From Chara braunii (Eukaryota > Streptophyta > Charophyceae > Charales > Characeae), in NCBI GenBank assembly GCA_003427395.1, contig BFEA01000445.1:907570-943148 (forward strand): a DNA stretch of 35,579 nucleotides. The letters run 5' to 3'. This document shows, piece by piece, positions 21,123 through 32,500 of this stretch. The translations under genes were made by a program, and so were the position numbers. Position 1 is the stretch's first letter. Each line of letters starts with the position of its first letter. Under the pieces are notes generated by a model. It worked only from the letters and a program-made list of their open reading frames with translations. It did no database searches and had not been told where the DNA came from.

Positions 21123-21366
21123 NNNNNNNNNNNNNNNNNNNNNNNNNNNNNNNNNNNNNNNNNNNNNNNNNNNNNNNNNNNNNNNNNNNNNNNNNNNNNN
21201 NNNNNNNNNNNNNNNNNNNNNNNNNNNNNNNNNNNNNNNNNNNNNNNNNNNNNNNNNNNNNNNNNNNNNNNNGTAAGAGCAGACGCCTCTAGCACTCCCG
21301 GGGAGGCTCCATCTATTGGCGGGGAGCAGCACCTGCTGGAAAGCGGGTCCAGCGTCCCTGAACATT
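21094..21366 (-). mobile_element. SINE-like element, minus-strand copy, interrupted by gap
   Basis: Read on the minus strand, a core with the stem GCTGGA-loop-TCCAGC (21335-21353) and the flank AGCAGGTGCTGCTCCCCGCC then ATAGATGGAG matches the plus-strand copy at 25181-25235. A T run at 21094-21122 on the plus strand would be its poly(A) tail. An assembly gap of 150 Ns lies between core and tail, so internal length is unknown. Confidence 0.6.
21123..21272. other. Assembly gap
   Basis: Exactly 150 consecutive Ns, directly after a long T run. Apparent reading frames crossing it are meaningless. Confidence 0.99.
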
Positions 21367-22199
21367 CTGAGAACAGATTGTATGATTGAACATATCTTTT
21401 GTGGTGTTATTTGCCTCCAGTTGGGTCTGTTAACCCAGGGTGATGATGATAGCCTGTTCGCATTCTAGGTTACTGAAGTGCTTATCTAATTTGCTACCCC
21501 AAGAGGGTGACCGAGCTTGCTGAATCCATAGCTTAGAAGAAAGGGCACTGGGAAGGGTTATTTCCAAAACTCATTCTTTCTGTTTTCGACTGTCCGAAGG
21601 TCCTTTGTTGCCACTGGTTCCTGGTTCTGGTTTTTGTGCTTAGTGTCCTGAGCAGGTAGGCTGGCTGGCTGTCCTCCCTTTCTTCTTCCCCCGGTCGTTG
21701 AACTCGTGACTGATCTGGCACACCTTTCTTGTCTTTTGCTTTTTGCTGAGTACCTTGGGCCGTCACGGCTCCTCACCCTCTGTCTTGTCGTTTTGTGGTT
21801 CCACAGCGTTAGGCTTGCCTCGTCTGTCTGCTTCTAGGCCCTTTATTTTGCCTGGCAATGTGGAGTTGTTGCTCTTGCTCGCCGTAAGGTGCTGTTTCTG
21901 GCAGCCTTCCTGTATCTTTGTCGTTTCTCCCTCAGCTGGGCATAGGGGGCATAGGGGGTGGAGGGGTGGGGGGATTGCAGGTAGTGGAGGGGTGGCGGAA
22001 TCGTTTGGGGATAGGGGGAGGTGAGAAGAGGGGTAGTTTAGGAAGAAGGGACGAGGATGAAGTTCTGATCTGGGTACGGTAGTTGAAATCTATGCACCGG
22101 GAGACGCTGCCAGGTGGAGTTGAATTTCCACCCAATGCTGTGGTGTAGGCAAGAATGCCGCTGGCCGATGAACTTTGAACTTTAAAGCGCTTAACGCAC
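21367..22199. other. Unassigned DNA, no gene seen
   Basis: Moderate-GC sequence with CT-rich and GGGGTGG-rich stretches (about 21940-22040). Reading frames of 70-100 codons occur on both strands, but none resembles a known protein or shows a convincing start context. Confidence 0.5.
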
Positions 22200-22230
22200 G
22201 CGCACCGAGTACTGAGGCCCTTGTGCGCGC

Positions 22231-22270
22231 CCACGTCACAGGCTGACGTGGCGTCGCGTCAAGCATAAAA
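22231..22270 (+). promoter_or_regulatory. Promoter-like element: inverted TGACGTGG pair plus TATA-like box
   Basis: CCACGTCA (22231-22238) and TGACGTGG (22244-22251) form a perfect inverted pair with a 5-bp spacer. TGACGTGG is the classic plant bZIP hexamer/C-G hybrid box. CATAAAA lies at 22264-22270, 12 bp downstream, and the first ATG is at 22360. Spacing fits a pol II core promoter on the plus strand. The site could belong to a host gene or to a retroelement. Confidence 0.5.
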
Positions 22271-22359
22271 ACTGTTGATTAGACCGGAGTTCTTTTTCCT
22301 TTGTGTCTAACACATTCTGTGTCCCGCAGCATTGCTCCATAGCCATCGTGTCCTAAATC

Positions 22360-22593
22360 ATGGAAAACGACATTTCACACGTTGACTTTGACCTAGTCAG
22401 CGTGGATGGAGTAAGCGGAGAAGGCCCCTGGTCAAGGGAAGTGTGTGAAAGAAGGAAGCGCAATCGCTAGCTATCGCCATCTAACATTGTAGGCGGAAGG
22501 AGTAAGCCATACGAGATAGATAATGGTCCCATCAACTTATTGCGGAAGAGGATCTATCATATATGTCAGGCTGTGGTAACACCACGTGTCTGA
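22360..22593 (+). CDS. Short unrecognised ORF downstream of promoter-like element
   Basis: ATG at 22360 opens 36 codons beginning M-E-N-D-I-S-H and containing acidic then basic residues, ending at TAG (22468). The same frame then runs another 40 codons (through GPINLLRKRIYHICQ) to TGA at 22591. It could be a first exon, a fragment of a retroelement gag or a broken gene. I do not recognise it. The end of the second part falls inside the first copy of a tandem duplication. Start choice rests on the upstream TATA-like and TGACGTGG pair. Confidence 0.3.
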
Positions 22594-22756
22594 ACTGTTT
22601 GAGTGATTTCCATTAAGTCAGTGTCGGAGTCTGTGTCATAATCTCTGCAGGCTCGTATCTATCATATATGTCAAGCTGCGGTAACTCCTCGTGTCTGAAC
22701 TCTTGGAGTGACTTCCATTAAGTCAGTGTTGGAGACTATTTTAATCTCTGCAGGCT
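22552..22756. repeat. 105-bp tandem duplication
   Basis: 22552-22656 and 22657-22756 share ATCTATCATATATGTCA, CGTGTCTGAACT, GAGTGA-TTCCATTAAGTCAGT and AATCTCTGCAGGCTC. Two tandem copies with modest divergence. Confidence 0.9.
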
Positions 22757-23640
22757 CTTCTACTCGTCACTCCAATTTCTCCATTCCATCTTCCATTTTC
22801 TCCATTTAGTCTATTTGAGGCATTCCCTAATTTTTGACGAACTACCAACCACCATTGTTGCGCCTTGCCATTTTTCTAGATCTGGTGCTGATTTTTCCAT
22901 TCCACCATAGTTTCCCTCTTCCCTGCTGATTGCTCTTCCCAAATGCTCAATTGGCATTCAAATTCGTTCCCAAATTCCATTAGGCATGTTCTTCTCCCTC
23001 TCCTCCTCACATCCTTGTCAACCACATCATTGGAAATCGAAGCAGAATTTCGTCTTCCTTTTCCTGTTACTCAATTGACACACTGCTCCACGTTATCCTC
23101 GCCCATAATCATTTGTCGTCGTTCAGAGTAATTGGAAGAAGTCCAAGTAGTTAAGGGATGATTAGGAGGAGGTAGTAGGATCATTAAGGAGAGGCAAGGT
23201 GCAAGGAGTCGGAGGGCACAGTGAAACTCTTGCTACAAAGAAGAGTTATTTTCAAATTCTAATTCCCAAGTGATATTTCAGATGGATTTCTTAATCCTGT
23301 CTTAATTTTGTTTCAATTTCCAATTTATAAAAGTGTGACTCCGAAGTATTATTCTATTGGAAAAATCTGCGTCTGTAATCCTTATCTTCTTGTCTTGGTA
23401 ATTCCAAAAGTAGGTTTCTGAAGGATTCTATTCGAAAAAGGCATCTGAAGGTGTATCCCTATGGTAATCTTGTCTTGATAATTCCAAAAGTAGGTTTCTC
23501 TTCAAATAAACTCCTATTGAAGCTCTATAAAATTTCTGACTCTGAAGATCTCAGATAATTCTAATTTTGATCAAGGCTGTAGACTCTTATGGGGTGGTTC
23601 CGTTGAGTGAGGGGATCTGTCCAAGAAGGGGGGCAAAGGG
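22757..23640. other. Unassigned DNA with a short tandem repeat
   Basis: No gene is recognised. About 23387-23425 and 23463-23501 share CTTGTCTTGRTAATTCCAAA followed by AGTAGGTTTCT, a direct repeat with about 75-bp spacing. The rest is single-copy, with pyrimidine-rich stretches near 22800-22990. Confidence 0.5.
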
Positions 23641-25070
23641 CATGAGATGACTCTTTGTGAGGACGGAGAGAGGGGTGTATCGAGGTTGTCTGAGGGGTAC
23701 CGACTAGGGAAACCGTCATTAGATGCGATTGGCGACGAGCAACTTTGGCTGTCGGATGGGTACCGGCTGATGAGGGTTTACTCTGGTGCGATTGGCCTTA
23801 GGCGGTGCTGGTTCACCCCCTCGATGACGGAAACTGGAATTTCCAAGGGGGCAGGAGATTGCAGGGTGAGGATTGTGTCTTGGTCTCGCTGGGGACATGG
23901 TCTGTCGAACTCTTTACTAGGACGGAGTTGGGGGGGTGAAGGGGGTGAGTGTAGGTTCTGTTGGGTTACGCTGAGGATATGGTCCTTCGAACCCTTTGCT
24001 AGGATGGAGTTGGGGAGGGTGGTCTGGGACCTCCCCTTCGATGACAAAGACAGAACTGGTGCACTTGTCGACTTTTCGGGACCTCCCCTTCGATGACGAA
24101 GACAAAACTGTGGCATGTAGATGGTGGGGTGTCACGCGTCCTTCTAGTGAGGGGGTTAGCTGGTAGGATGGGAATAGAGCACAGCAGCAACAGAGATGGT
24201 GGCTCGGCTGTAGTACGTCTTGCTGGAGTAGGGACAAGGGGATTGATTGGGGGGCCTGTTTAAATCATGAAGACTGTTGTAGACACGTCCGAAGTCATTC
24301 CAATATCTCAGAGTCAAAGCCGGGTAATGGCCCCGGTATCTTAACTTTCAAAAATTCTCAAAAAAAGGGGGTAGTCTGTTCTGTCTTTAAACTGTCTTCC
24401 GGATCCTCGGGTTTCCTGGCAATCTCTTCTAGGTAGTTCCAAGCTGTAATACTCGGTGACCTAAGGCTGTTCGACGGCAGAACGACGCTGGCTGGTGCTG
24501 GGGTGTTGCCCTGTAACCTGTTGACGCAGGGGCATATGAGGCCTGGTAGAGAGATCTGGGGGTGCTTTGGAGGGGCATCCCACGGGACAACTAAGGATTG
24601 CTTCTGAGACAACGCTGGTCGGAGCTGGGGTGAGTTGCGTTGCCCTGTAACCCAGCAGCATAGGGGGTGTGAGGCCTGGAAGCTCGGCAGAGAATATGAC
24701 AGTGTTGGATATCCTTGGAAGGATCTGTTAGGGATTTTGCAGGATTGTGGGCTTTTTTAGAAATTTTGCAGTCTATTCCCGTATCTTTGTCTGAGTAACG
24801 GGAAGGGAAGGGATCGAGAGAGAAAGGTATCACGCGTCCTGCTAGCGAAGGGGCTAGCTGGTAGGACTGAAATAGGGCATAGCAGCAGTAGAGATGGTGG
24901 CTTTGCTACAGTAAGTCTTGCCGGAGCGGGGTGAGGAGGACTGTTGGTGGATTCCCGAGTCTTCTTCTGCTTTTTGTTTATCTCTGCAGTCCCTTACACA
25001 AAAGCTCTGAAGTAGCTCTGAAGTAGCTTTAAATTCTTTCAATTCTTTAAATTGGACTTTCTCAGTATAT
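23641..25070. repeat. Dispersed and tandem low-copy repeats
   Basis: Several blocks recur. GGGTACCG is followed by GATGCGATTGGC-like text near 23695 and 23758. GGACCTCCCCTTCGATGAC occurs at about 24028 and 24080. The block TCACGCGTCCT through GTCTTGC at about 24131-24225 recurs at about 24829-24920. A CTGGGGTG/GTTGCCCTGTAAC block recurs near 24500 and 24630. Open frames here follow the repeats and show no protein family. Confidence 0.7.
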
Positions 25071-25122
25071 CCTTAGGTTCATTGTCATGAAAGTTTCTGA
25101 TGTTTTTTCTGAACGTACTCAT

Positions 25123-25273
25123 GGGACGCTGGGCCCGGTTCCCAGCTTGTGCCGATTCGAGAGGATATGGTTGTATCTATGGGACGCTGGACCCGGTTTC
25201 CAGCAGGTGCTGCTCCCCANCAATAGATGGAGCACGTGTTTTTTGTCAAAAAAAAAAAAAAAAAAAAAAAAAA
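25123..25273 (+). mobile_element. SINE-like element with two stem-loop cores and poly(A)
   Basis: Two related cores start at 25123 and 25181, each GGGACGCTGG followed by a 7-nt CCCGGTT loop and the matching arm. The stem is GCTGGG/CCCAGC in the first and GCTGGA/TCCAGC in the second, a compensatory pair. The second core continues through GCAGGTGCTGCTCCCCA (one N) and ATAGATGGAG to an A26 tail (25248-25273). Related cores lie at 21335-21353 (minus) and 34397-34415. No RNA polymerase III boxes are evident. Confidence 0.6.
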
Positions 25274-25438
25274 GAGACTGAGCAACAACACAGACTTCAC
25301 CTCAAGTCTAACGAAGAGATCGATTACCCAAAAGCATCTTTCCTTTTACTGCGGTACGTGCCCCGACCACTACCTACTCTTTGCATTTCCTTTAACCTCC
25401 CCCTTAGTCACACCCCTTGAGTACCCCTACAACCAGCA

Positions 25439-28400
25439 TTGCCCTCCCAGGGATATGGAGCAACATCGCAATGGGCTTCCCTCCTCTCCCCTGCAGAGTT
25501 CCCAGCGCTTCCCTCGCACCAAAATTCTTCCCCCACTGCTCTGCTCACCCAAAAGAAGGAACCATTGACTCGAACGTTTCAGACGGTTACCACTGATGTC
25601 CCAGCCTCGCTCTCTTCCTTGTCAAAATTCCCGCCCCTGCAACCGAATCTCATTAATCCAAACCAGGCATCGATCACGTTAAAGGAACAAATATCTACTG
25701 ATCCTGAAATACGGGATTTAACTATGCAAGAAAGCAAATGGAGAAAGCGAAATTGATGATGATGAAATTCTGACGGAAGATGAAAAAATGCAGGAAACAT
25801 CGCATTCCCCTAGCAAACTCAAGAGGACAATACAACAAGGAAGACAACCAACCAACCATCCTGGGCTCAAAAGGTTAGGAACACCTTGCAGGACAAATCG
25901 TTGATTATTCCGAGATCGGCAATAGACCCAGCAAAGGATTCTCCTGTAGAGGAATTGAAAGTTCCTCTCAGGAATTTATCTTCCGCCAGGGCCTATTTCT
26001 TGTCTCTATTCCTCCTCCCCTCAGAACAACTGGTAATCGATCAGGGGGGGAGAAAAACACTGATGAAGGCATACCCAACGGGAAAATTGCCTCAAAGAGA
26101 TTTGATTTATACTAAGCATGCATCCAATTGGATCTTTTACGATGACGCGGCTTATAGATCAGTCAATGACAAGATAAAATACATTTGCAAAAAATTGGAA
26201 TCACTGAGGGAAGGGCCGAACGGGGTTACGGAATTCTTTTTAATCCAGCCCATTACGCCAACGATATTCACTGTCTTGAGCCTTTTTGACAAAGACAAGG
26301 TAAGAATGGATGCATGGAATAAATTACTGTGGGACCGCTCAGAAGTGAGAATTTATCCTTGGCTGCCAAAAAAAGTGGGTCCAGAAGAATTAAGAGAACA
26401 AATGATGAAGGATTATTACTGGGTGGAACTAAGGCACATTCCCATTGAGATTCAAGCAGCGTTCATTCATGATTTTGACCAGCAGTATCGTATTGTGGAT
26501 TTCATTAATCCTCTTCCCTCATATGTTGCAAAGAGGGATGATTACCTGATGTTAGCCCTGGATCTTCCGAAGGACCAAGTCTTCTCGCTTGATGATGTGG
26601 TCCCCTTCAACATGGGGGGACGCGTCTATCAGATTCATACTGCACATAAGTTTACTAGGCCTTGGTGTTTCAAGTGCAAGGCTTACGGACATCTCCACAC
26701 GGATTTCTCGTGCTCTCATCATCCCCAGCACGCAATCCACCCAGATTTGAGACTCTAAAGAGATCCACAAAGACCTTATAGATGGGTTCCAGTAGTAGCA
26801 GGGCATGAAGGATGGGTATACGGAGATGATGTGACCTCGGCAGGGCAGCATGTGGGATGGGTTTGGGAAGGGAGGAGTGATTTTCATAAGACCCCCCGTC
26901 CCCCGGCCGATTGGCTACCTCCTCTTTCGCAGTCTAAGCATGACGTTTCCTCCAAACAGCAAACAGTAAACGGAAAACCTAAGAAGACTGGGAACAAGGA
27001 TCCAATTATCCATAGCAAGGGGGAAGGTAATGGCCTCCAAGCAGAATTGGTAGGTACGGACCGGGGCATTTCTCGGAAACAGAAATCACCCAGTCGCTCC
27101 TCTGCAGCGTCAGGATCCGGGTCTATACTGGGCCCTAAAGCAACAGATTACATTCCCAGAAATGGCATAACCACAGAATGGAGGGAGGTAAAGAAGAAAA
27201 CCGCAAGTCAGCCAAATGAAAAAGCATCCACCGCTAATCATGTCGATTCTGAAAAGGCACAGGTGGCTTCGTCCTCCCAGTCTATGGATTATGAAATCAC
27301 CAAGGGGACAAAAAGCAAGGAAGATGAAATTGAAGAAGAAAGAAACTCACAAAAGGAAATCTTGATAGAAAATGTTGATGCAATCCCCATGGATTTAGAC
27401 CCATTCTGGGATGTTTTTGTTCCGGATCTTATGAAAATCGAGACCATTCAGGCCAGTCTGCCTCCTCCTATTACTCTTCCTGTAGATAACTCGACTTTGG
27501 TGATGAAGGAGCTTGATACCACTGTCTGTAAAATTGCAGATTGGATCTTATACAACCTGAAAGTAAGACATCCTGCCTTACCTGATCACCATTGGTCTCA
27601 TGTGTTCACTGAACTAATCACTCTACTTGAGAACAGTGAAAGTCTGACCTCTTTTCTGAAAGAAGGGCCCACATGAGATTTTGTGTGGGAAAACATTAGC
27701 AATAAATTACTTTCTATTGTTTCTTCAAGGTTCAAGGTCAATCATATGGGGGGAAGATGGTTGCCTCCGGAAATCCAGAATCGTCTCCTTCCTCTGCTTT
27801 CTCTTGATGATGATCCCCACCAACAATTACAAGCACAAAAGGAAGAGATTGAAATTCAGGAGAAACAGTTAATTTCTGAGAAGATTGAACCCCGGCCTTT
27901 GGCCCAGCAGAGCGAAACACAAATGGTTCTGGGAAAAGAAAAGTTGGCATTAAACCCAACTTTGGAAACTGTAGAAGGGAATAGCCAATCCCAGAGGACA
28001 AATGATTATTTTGTTTCCTCTCAGTCAAGTGACCCAGATTCCCCTCTCATAAGAGCGATGACGTCAGAAGATAAAGATTCGGAGCCCAAGAATAATGAAC
28101 AATCACACAAGTAGACTTTTTTCACCTCTGCGGGGAAAGGTGCCCTGTCATGTTTCAGAGAAATTCTCTGACCTCACTGGGGAGAAAAAATTATTGTTTA
28201 TGAATCGTCAACGCCAGGCCACCGCTCAGAGCAAACAGACCCAAAAATTACTTGAATGGGACCCTGGATCAGCGGATGAACACTTAGAATCGGTGTCACC
28301 GGGCTCCCAGGGATCGGCGGTAGCACACTCAGACGCATTATCTCAGGCCTCCCTGGGCTCCCAGTTGGTTCCAGGAGCACACTTTGAGGCTCCTTCACCG

Positions 28401-29478
28401 GCTGGTCAGTTGGATGCAGTAGCACACCTCGATTCCCCATCACCGGCTGCCCTGGCCTCCCACTCAGATAGTGGGACTGTGCTGCTAAGCTCAACAGTGA
28501 ACCCCGTTTCTGTTGTTCATAGCAAGTGCGTCCTAGAAGCTGCTCTGACTATGGGAACAGATGAAGCAGTAGGTAAATCTCTGTTGCCTAACCTGGAAGA
28601 GACTATTATTGCTTCCCAGGAAAATGAAACCCAAACAAAGGAAAATTTAATAATTGGTCAGACTCCTGACGAGAATGACCATCCACTTCAACTAGATATC
28701 AGCGGTCTAGGTGGAGTGGTGGGTCCGCTTATACCATTTGCAAATCCTACCCTGTCGGAACAATACAATTGCCTCGTGACATTTGGAAGCTCCTTGTGGA
28801 CCCCTGGTACCTCTCTTGGCATGAAGCAAGGTCCATTAGATGATGCAATCGGTATACCACAGTTCAAAGGTAGTTGACCTTACCGAAGATCTCCCGGAAA
28901 ATCAGACGGATTCATTGTCTGATGCATTGCCTGCTGAACCTTCTCCACTGCCCCTCGAAATCGAGCTCACATCCAAAAGACAGAGGTTGAAACATCGCCT
29001 AGCGAAAGGCCAAGGATCATTGTTTCCCGAAAAAGCAGGGATTCTTATCCTACCTGTAAGGCGGAAGGGTGAAACTTGGGAAGTTGGATTATCTGTTCTC
29101 CAGGATTCTCTCTATGGAGAAGTAACCACTCTGGGAACTACATCTCCCTTCCTATCACTGACCACTGACGCTGGTAGATTAGCAGGGGAGCCCCTCATCA
29201 GGCATGAGGCATTCAGATTCATTAAGACTGCCCTCCCCACAGGTTGCACTGCGGATGTGTTTCTACAATATGAGTCAGGCAAACTAACTGACTTTAAGTG
29301 GTTCAATCAGGATTTCCTTATGGACCTACAATTGTTGAAGGTCAAAGCAAGTAGCTTCTGGTCTGAAACAGATGTAGGAACAATTTTGGTGCGTCTACTA
29401 CACCAACAAGTCTTAATGCCAATAGGCAGGCTGGACCTGGGCCAGTGGCTAGACCTTGGGATTATCTCAACGCTTTAG
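25439..29478 (+). pseudogene. LINE ORF1, RNA-binding gag-like protein, degenerate
   Basis: ORF1 proteins bind LINE RNA. A Pro/Ser-rich N-terminus (from about 25439) is followed by two compensating frameshifts at about 25735-25850. The main domain from 25886 resembles DUF4283: NWIFYDDAAY, then WVELRHIPIEIQ, and ends in a knuckle with C-x2-C (26666-26677), His and Cys (26711), spaced two residues longer than usual. TAA at 26756 and TGA at 27674 interrupt the frame, which then continues to TAG at 28112. Frameshifts near 28100 and 28860 lead to two further segments. The last (28840-29478) holds KAGILILPVRRKGETWEVGL, an unrecognised domain. Around 1,300 codons in all, unusually long. The exact start is not determined. 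Confidence 0.78.
28293..28473 (+). repeat. Minisatellite-like repeats inside LINE ORF1
   Basis: Degenerate repeats of about 45-60 bp encode Ser/Pro/Ala-rich units such as SPGSQGSAVAHSDA, PSPAGQLDAVAHLDS and PSPAALASHSD. They would form a disordered linker between the gag-like domain and the C-terminal segment. Confidence 0.65.
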
Positions 29479-29540
29479 CTGCCCAATGATTAATCTATTG
29501 ATAACCCATCTATTTCTAATTTGTAGAGTGTTATCCCACA

Positions 29541-32500
29541 ATGGAGAAGTGTCACGTAATTGACGCCCTATATAATAAGGATAGAACATGGAGATCCACT
29601 AAAAGACAAGCAAATTTAGATTTGAGATCCCTCAATGTCAATGGCCTGACCTTGGCAAAGTTTGAAAAGAAGCAGGCTATTTATGATCAGCTGAAAGAAA
29701 TAGGTGGCAAAGAATGACCTGATGTAATATGTATTCAGGAAACCCATCTGATGGATACCACTACTCATAACCATTTCCACAAACTGATATGACCACACAC
29801 AGTTTTTAGGGTTTTTGCACCTCGTCCAGGGAATCCGCCAGGTTCCAAAGTAGATCCCGTATATTGGGAGGTTGATAAGGAAGAAGGGCGTTGGGTTTAT
29901 ATATTGGCTATGTTAGACCTAGAGATTATAATAATCCTGTGTGTGTATGGGCCGAATGAAATCGGCAATCGCCAGCGTTTCTTTGGGTCCCTCATTCCCA
30001 AACTTCCTATTGGTATCACTGTGATTATCGCAGGGGACTTCAATGCTGCCCCAGATCGTAATCTCGATCGATGGCGCATTCCAGACCCATGCCCGGATTA
30101 TATTGCCACTTACGAAGCAATGATGGTTAATCTGACCCAATTCTTTAACCTCTTTGATTCCTTTGGAAGATTAAATCCCTCACTTCGCACTTTCTCTTGT
30201 TTTAAAAAAAATCAGTCCAGAACAGCCTCCAAATCACGGATTGATCTAATCCTCTTATCAGAAGGGTTAGAAGGTGCCGTACAAGCCACACAAATCTTTC
30301 CTAAAAGTCCTCTACCAGGTCTGGATCATGCTATGTGTATAGTTATTTTATCATTTTCCAAAATACCTGACCAAGGTAGAGACTATTATAAGTTAAACAC
30401 GTCTCTACTTAATTTAGAAAGATTCCGAATTTGTCTCAAGGATGTTTGAATCTTTTAGCGCCAACAAAAGAACCTCATCCAAGACAACATTACGTGGTTT
30501 AACAACGACCTTTTTTTCTTAGGCCGTAAATGCAATGAATATTCAAAGATATTAGCAGCAGAACGCCATTCCAATGTATCAAGATTCTACCATCACATTC
30601 ATGAATTACAATCACAAGAAAACAATTCTAATACGAATGAGATTGATAAGAATGGTGAGTCAAGTGCACAAGAACTTCAAAGGTTAGAGGATCGCCTTTT
30701 ATCCATCATGGAATATCGGTGGCAAGGAACAAGGATCAGGGGAAAACTCAGGAAGATGGTCACTAAAGGAGGAATGGATGCAAGGTTTTTTGGTATGGCA
30801 CGTGCAAGAACAGGGAGAACTGTAATTAATACTCTTGCACATCCCCATCGTCCAAATGAACAATTGGCAACATCCACAGCAGAATGTACTAAAATTGCAC
30901 GAGATTTTTTTGAGTCCCTCTTCCTTTAAGAAACAGCATCTACCCCGGCTAACCAACGTATCATGGATACTGAAAAATTCCTTAAACCTTTAGAAAATTC
31001 GTTGTCTGACGATCAAAGGAATCTGCTAAAATCTCCAATAACAAAAAAAGAAATATGGATTGCCCTCACGCTCATGGAAGAAGAGAAAACCCCTGGTATA
31101 GATGAATTACCTAAATAATTCTGGAAAACCCTATGGGATTTCATAGCTCAAGACCTCATGGAATTCTATCAAGAGGCGTGGACTTCAGGTAGACTAGGAG
31201 AGTTAGTGGGCCAAGGGGTCTTAACATTATTATATAAAAAAAGGAACAAATGTAACATTCGAAACTATCGCCCTATCACTCTCCTATCAGTAGTCTATAA
31301 ACTTATCTCTAAAGCCCTCACGATCCGTCTTAACAAATATATAGCGGATATCATTCATCCTGCGCAAACAGGTTTCATTCAAGGAAGAAATATTCAGGAT
31401 AACATATTACTAATAAATAAATTAGTCAAACTATCTCGCCAATCTAAACACAATGCTGCCTTCATCTTCATCGATTTTGAGAAAGTCTATGACCACGTAG
31501 ATTGTTTTTTCCTAGATAAATGTCTGGAGAAGTTCAACTTTGGCCCAAACTTCAGAAGATGGGTTAAAATCCTCCATGAAAATGCTTCCACAAAAGTCAT
31601 GGTCAATGGTAACTTAGCACCAACCATAACACTACAAAGATCAGTTAGGCAAGGAAATCCCATTGCCCCGCTCCTCTTTGTAATCATCATGGAAGCTTTA
31701 GCAGCCCACATTCGTCATCACAAAGACATCAGACGCATCTCCATCATTGCCATACCTGAGGATGCTATACCGATATGTTCCCTTTTTTCGGATGACCTAT
31801 CTCTCATGGTCGACGCCTCTCATGAAAACCTGGAGGCAATTTAACACATCATGAATAAATTTTGTGTTTTATCAGACATGAGGGTTAACTGGGGGAATAA
31901 AACTTTGGGCTGGTGGATTCACTATCAAGGAGTTGGACCACCAGAAAATCCCAAGATCAAATGGCTCCCTATCGATTCCCCTGTGAGGGCTCTTGGGATT
32001 TCTCTCTTAGCTAAAGGCAAACCTACATCCAATAATGAAGGAATTTTAAAATATGCTATGTCAAAACTTGAATTATGGAAAGATAAACATACTTCCTTGA
32101 TAGGAAGATCACTAGTAATAAATAATGTGGTCCTTGCCTCCATTTGGTATAAATCTGCGATTTGGGCTCTTGATAAAACCTCCATCAAGGTATTGCAGAG
32201 ACAACTTGTAGCATTCCTTTGGAGAGGTAATCATGAATCTAAAAATGTTCTTAGTAGAGTGGCGTGACATTCATTAATCCAACCCAAATCTACAGGAGGT
32301 CTAGGCATCATTGACCCTACTCAGGCGAAGGCTTTGTCAATTCAATGGATAAAACGACTTCTTCTCAATCCTCAAACCCCATGGAGGGCTCTAGCTTGCG
32401 AAGAGATCAGACGTCTAGCTCCTCCCACCCCAGATGAGATTGACCCCCTAATGTGGCTAGAGAATCGGGCTTGGTCAATCCCAAGGGCATCCTCATAACA

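Noticed and set aside
20954-21365. Frames crossing the N gap
   Set aside because: They consist mostly of unknown residues and poly-Phe or poly-Lys from homopolymers.
21367-25070. LTR retrotransposon
   Set aside because: No paired LTRs, primer-binding site, polypurine tract, gag or pol was recognised.
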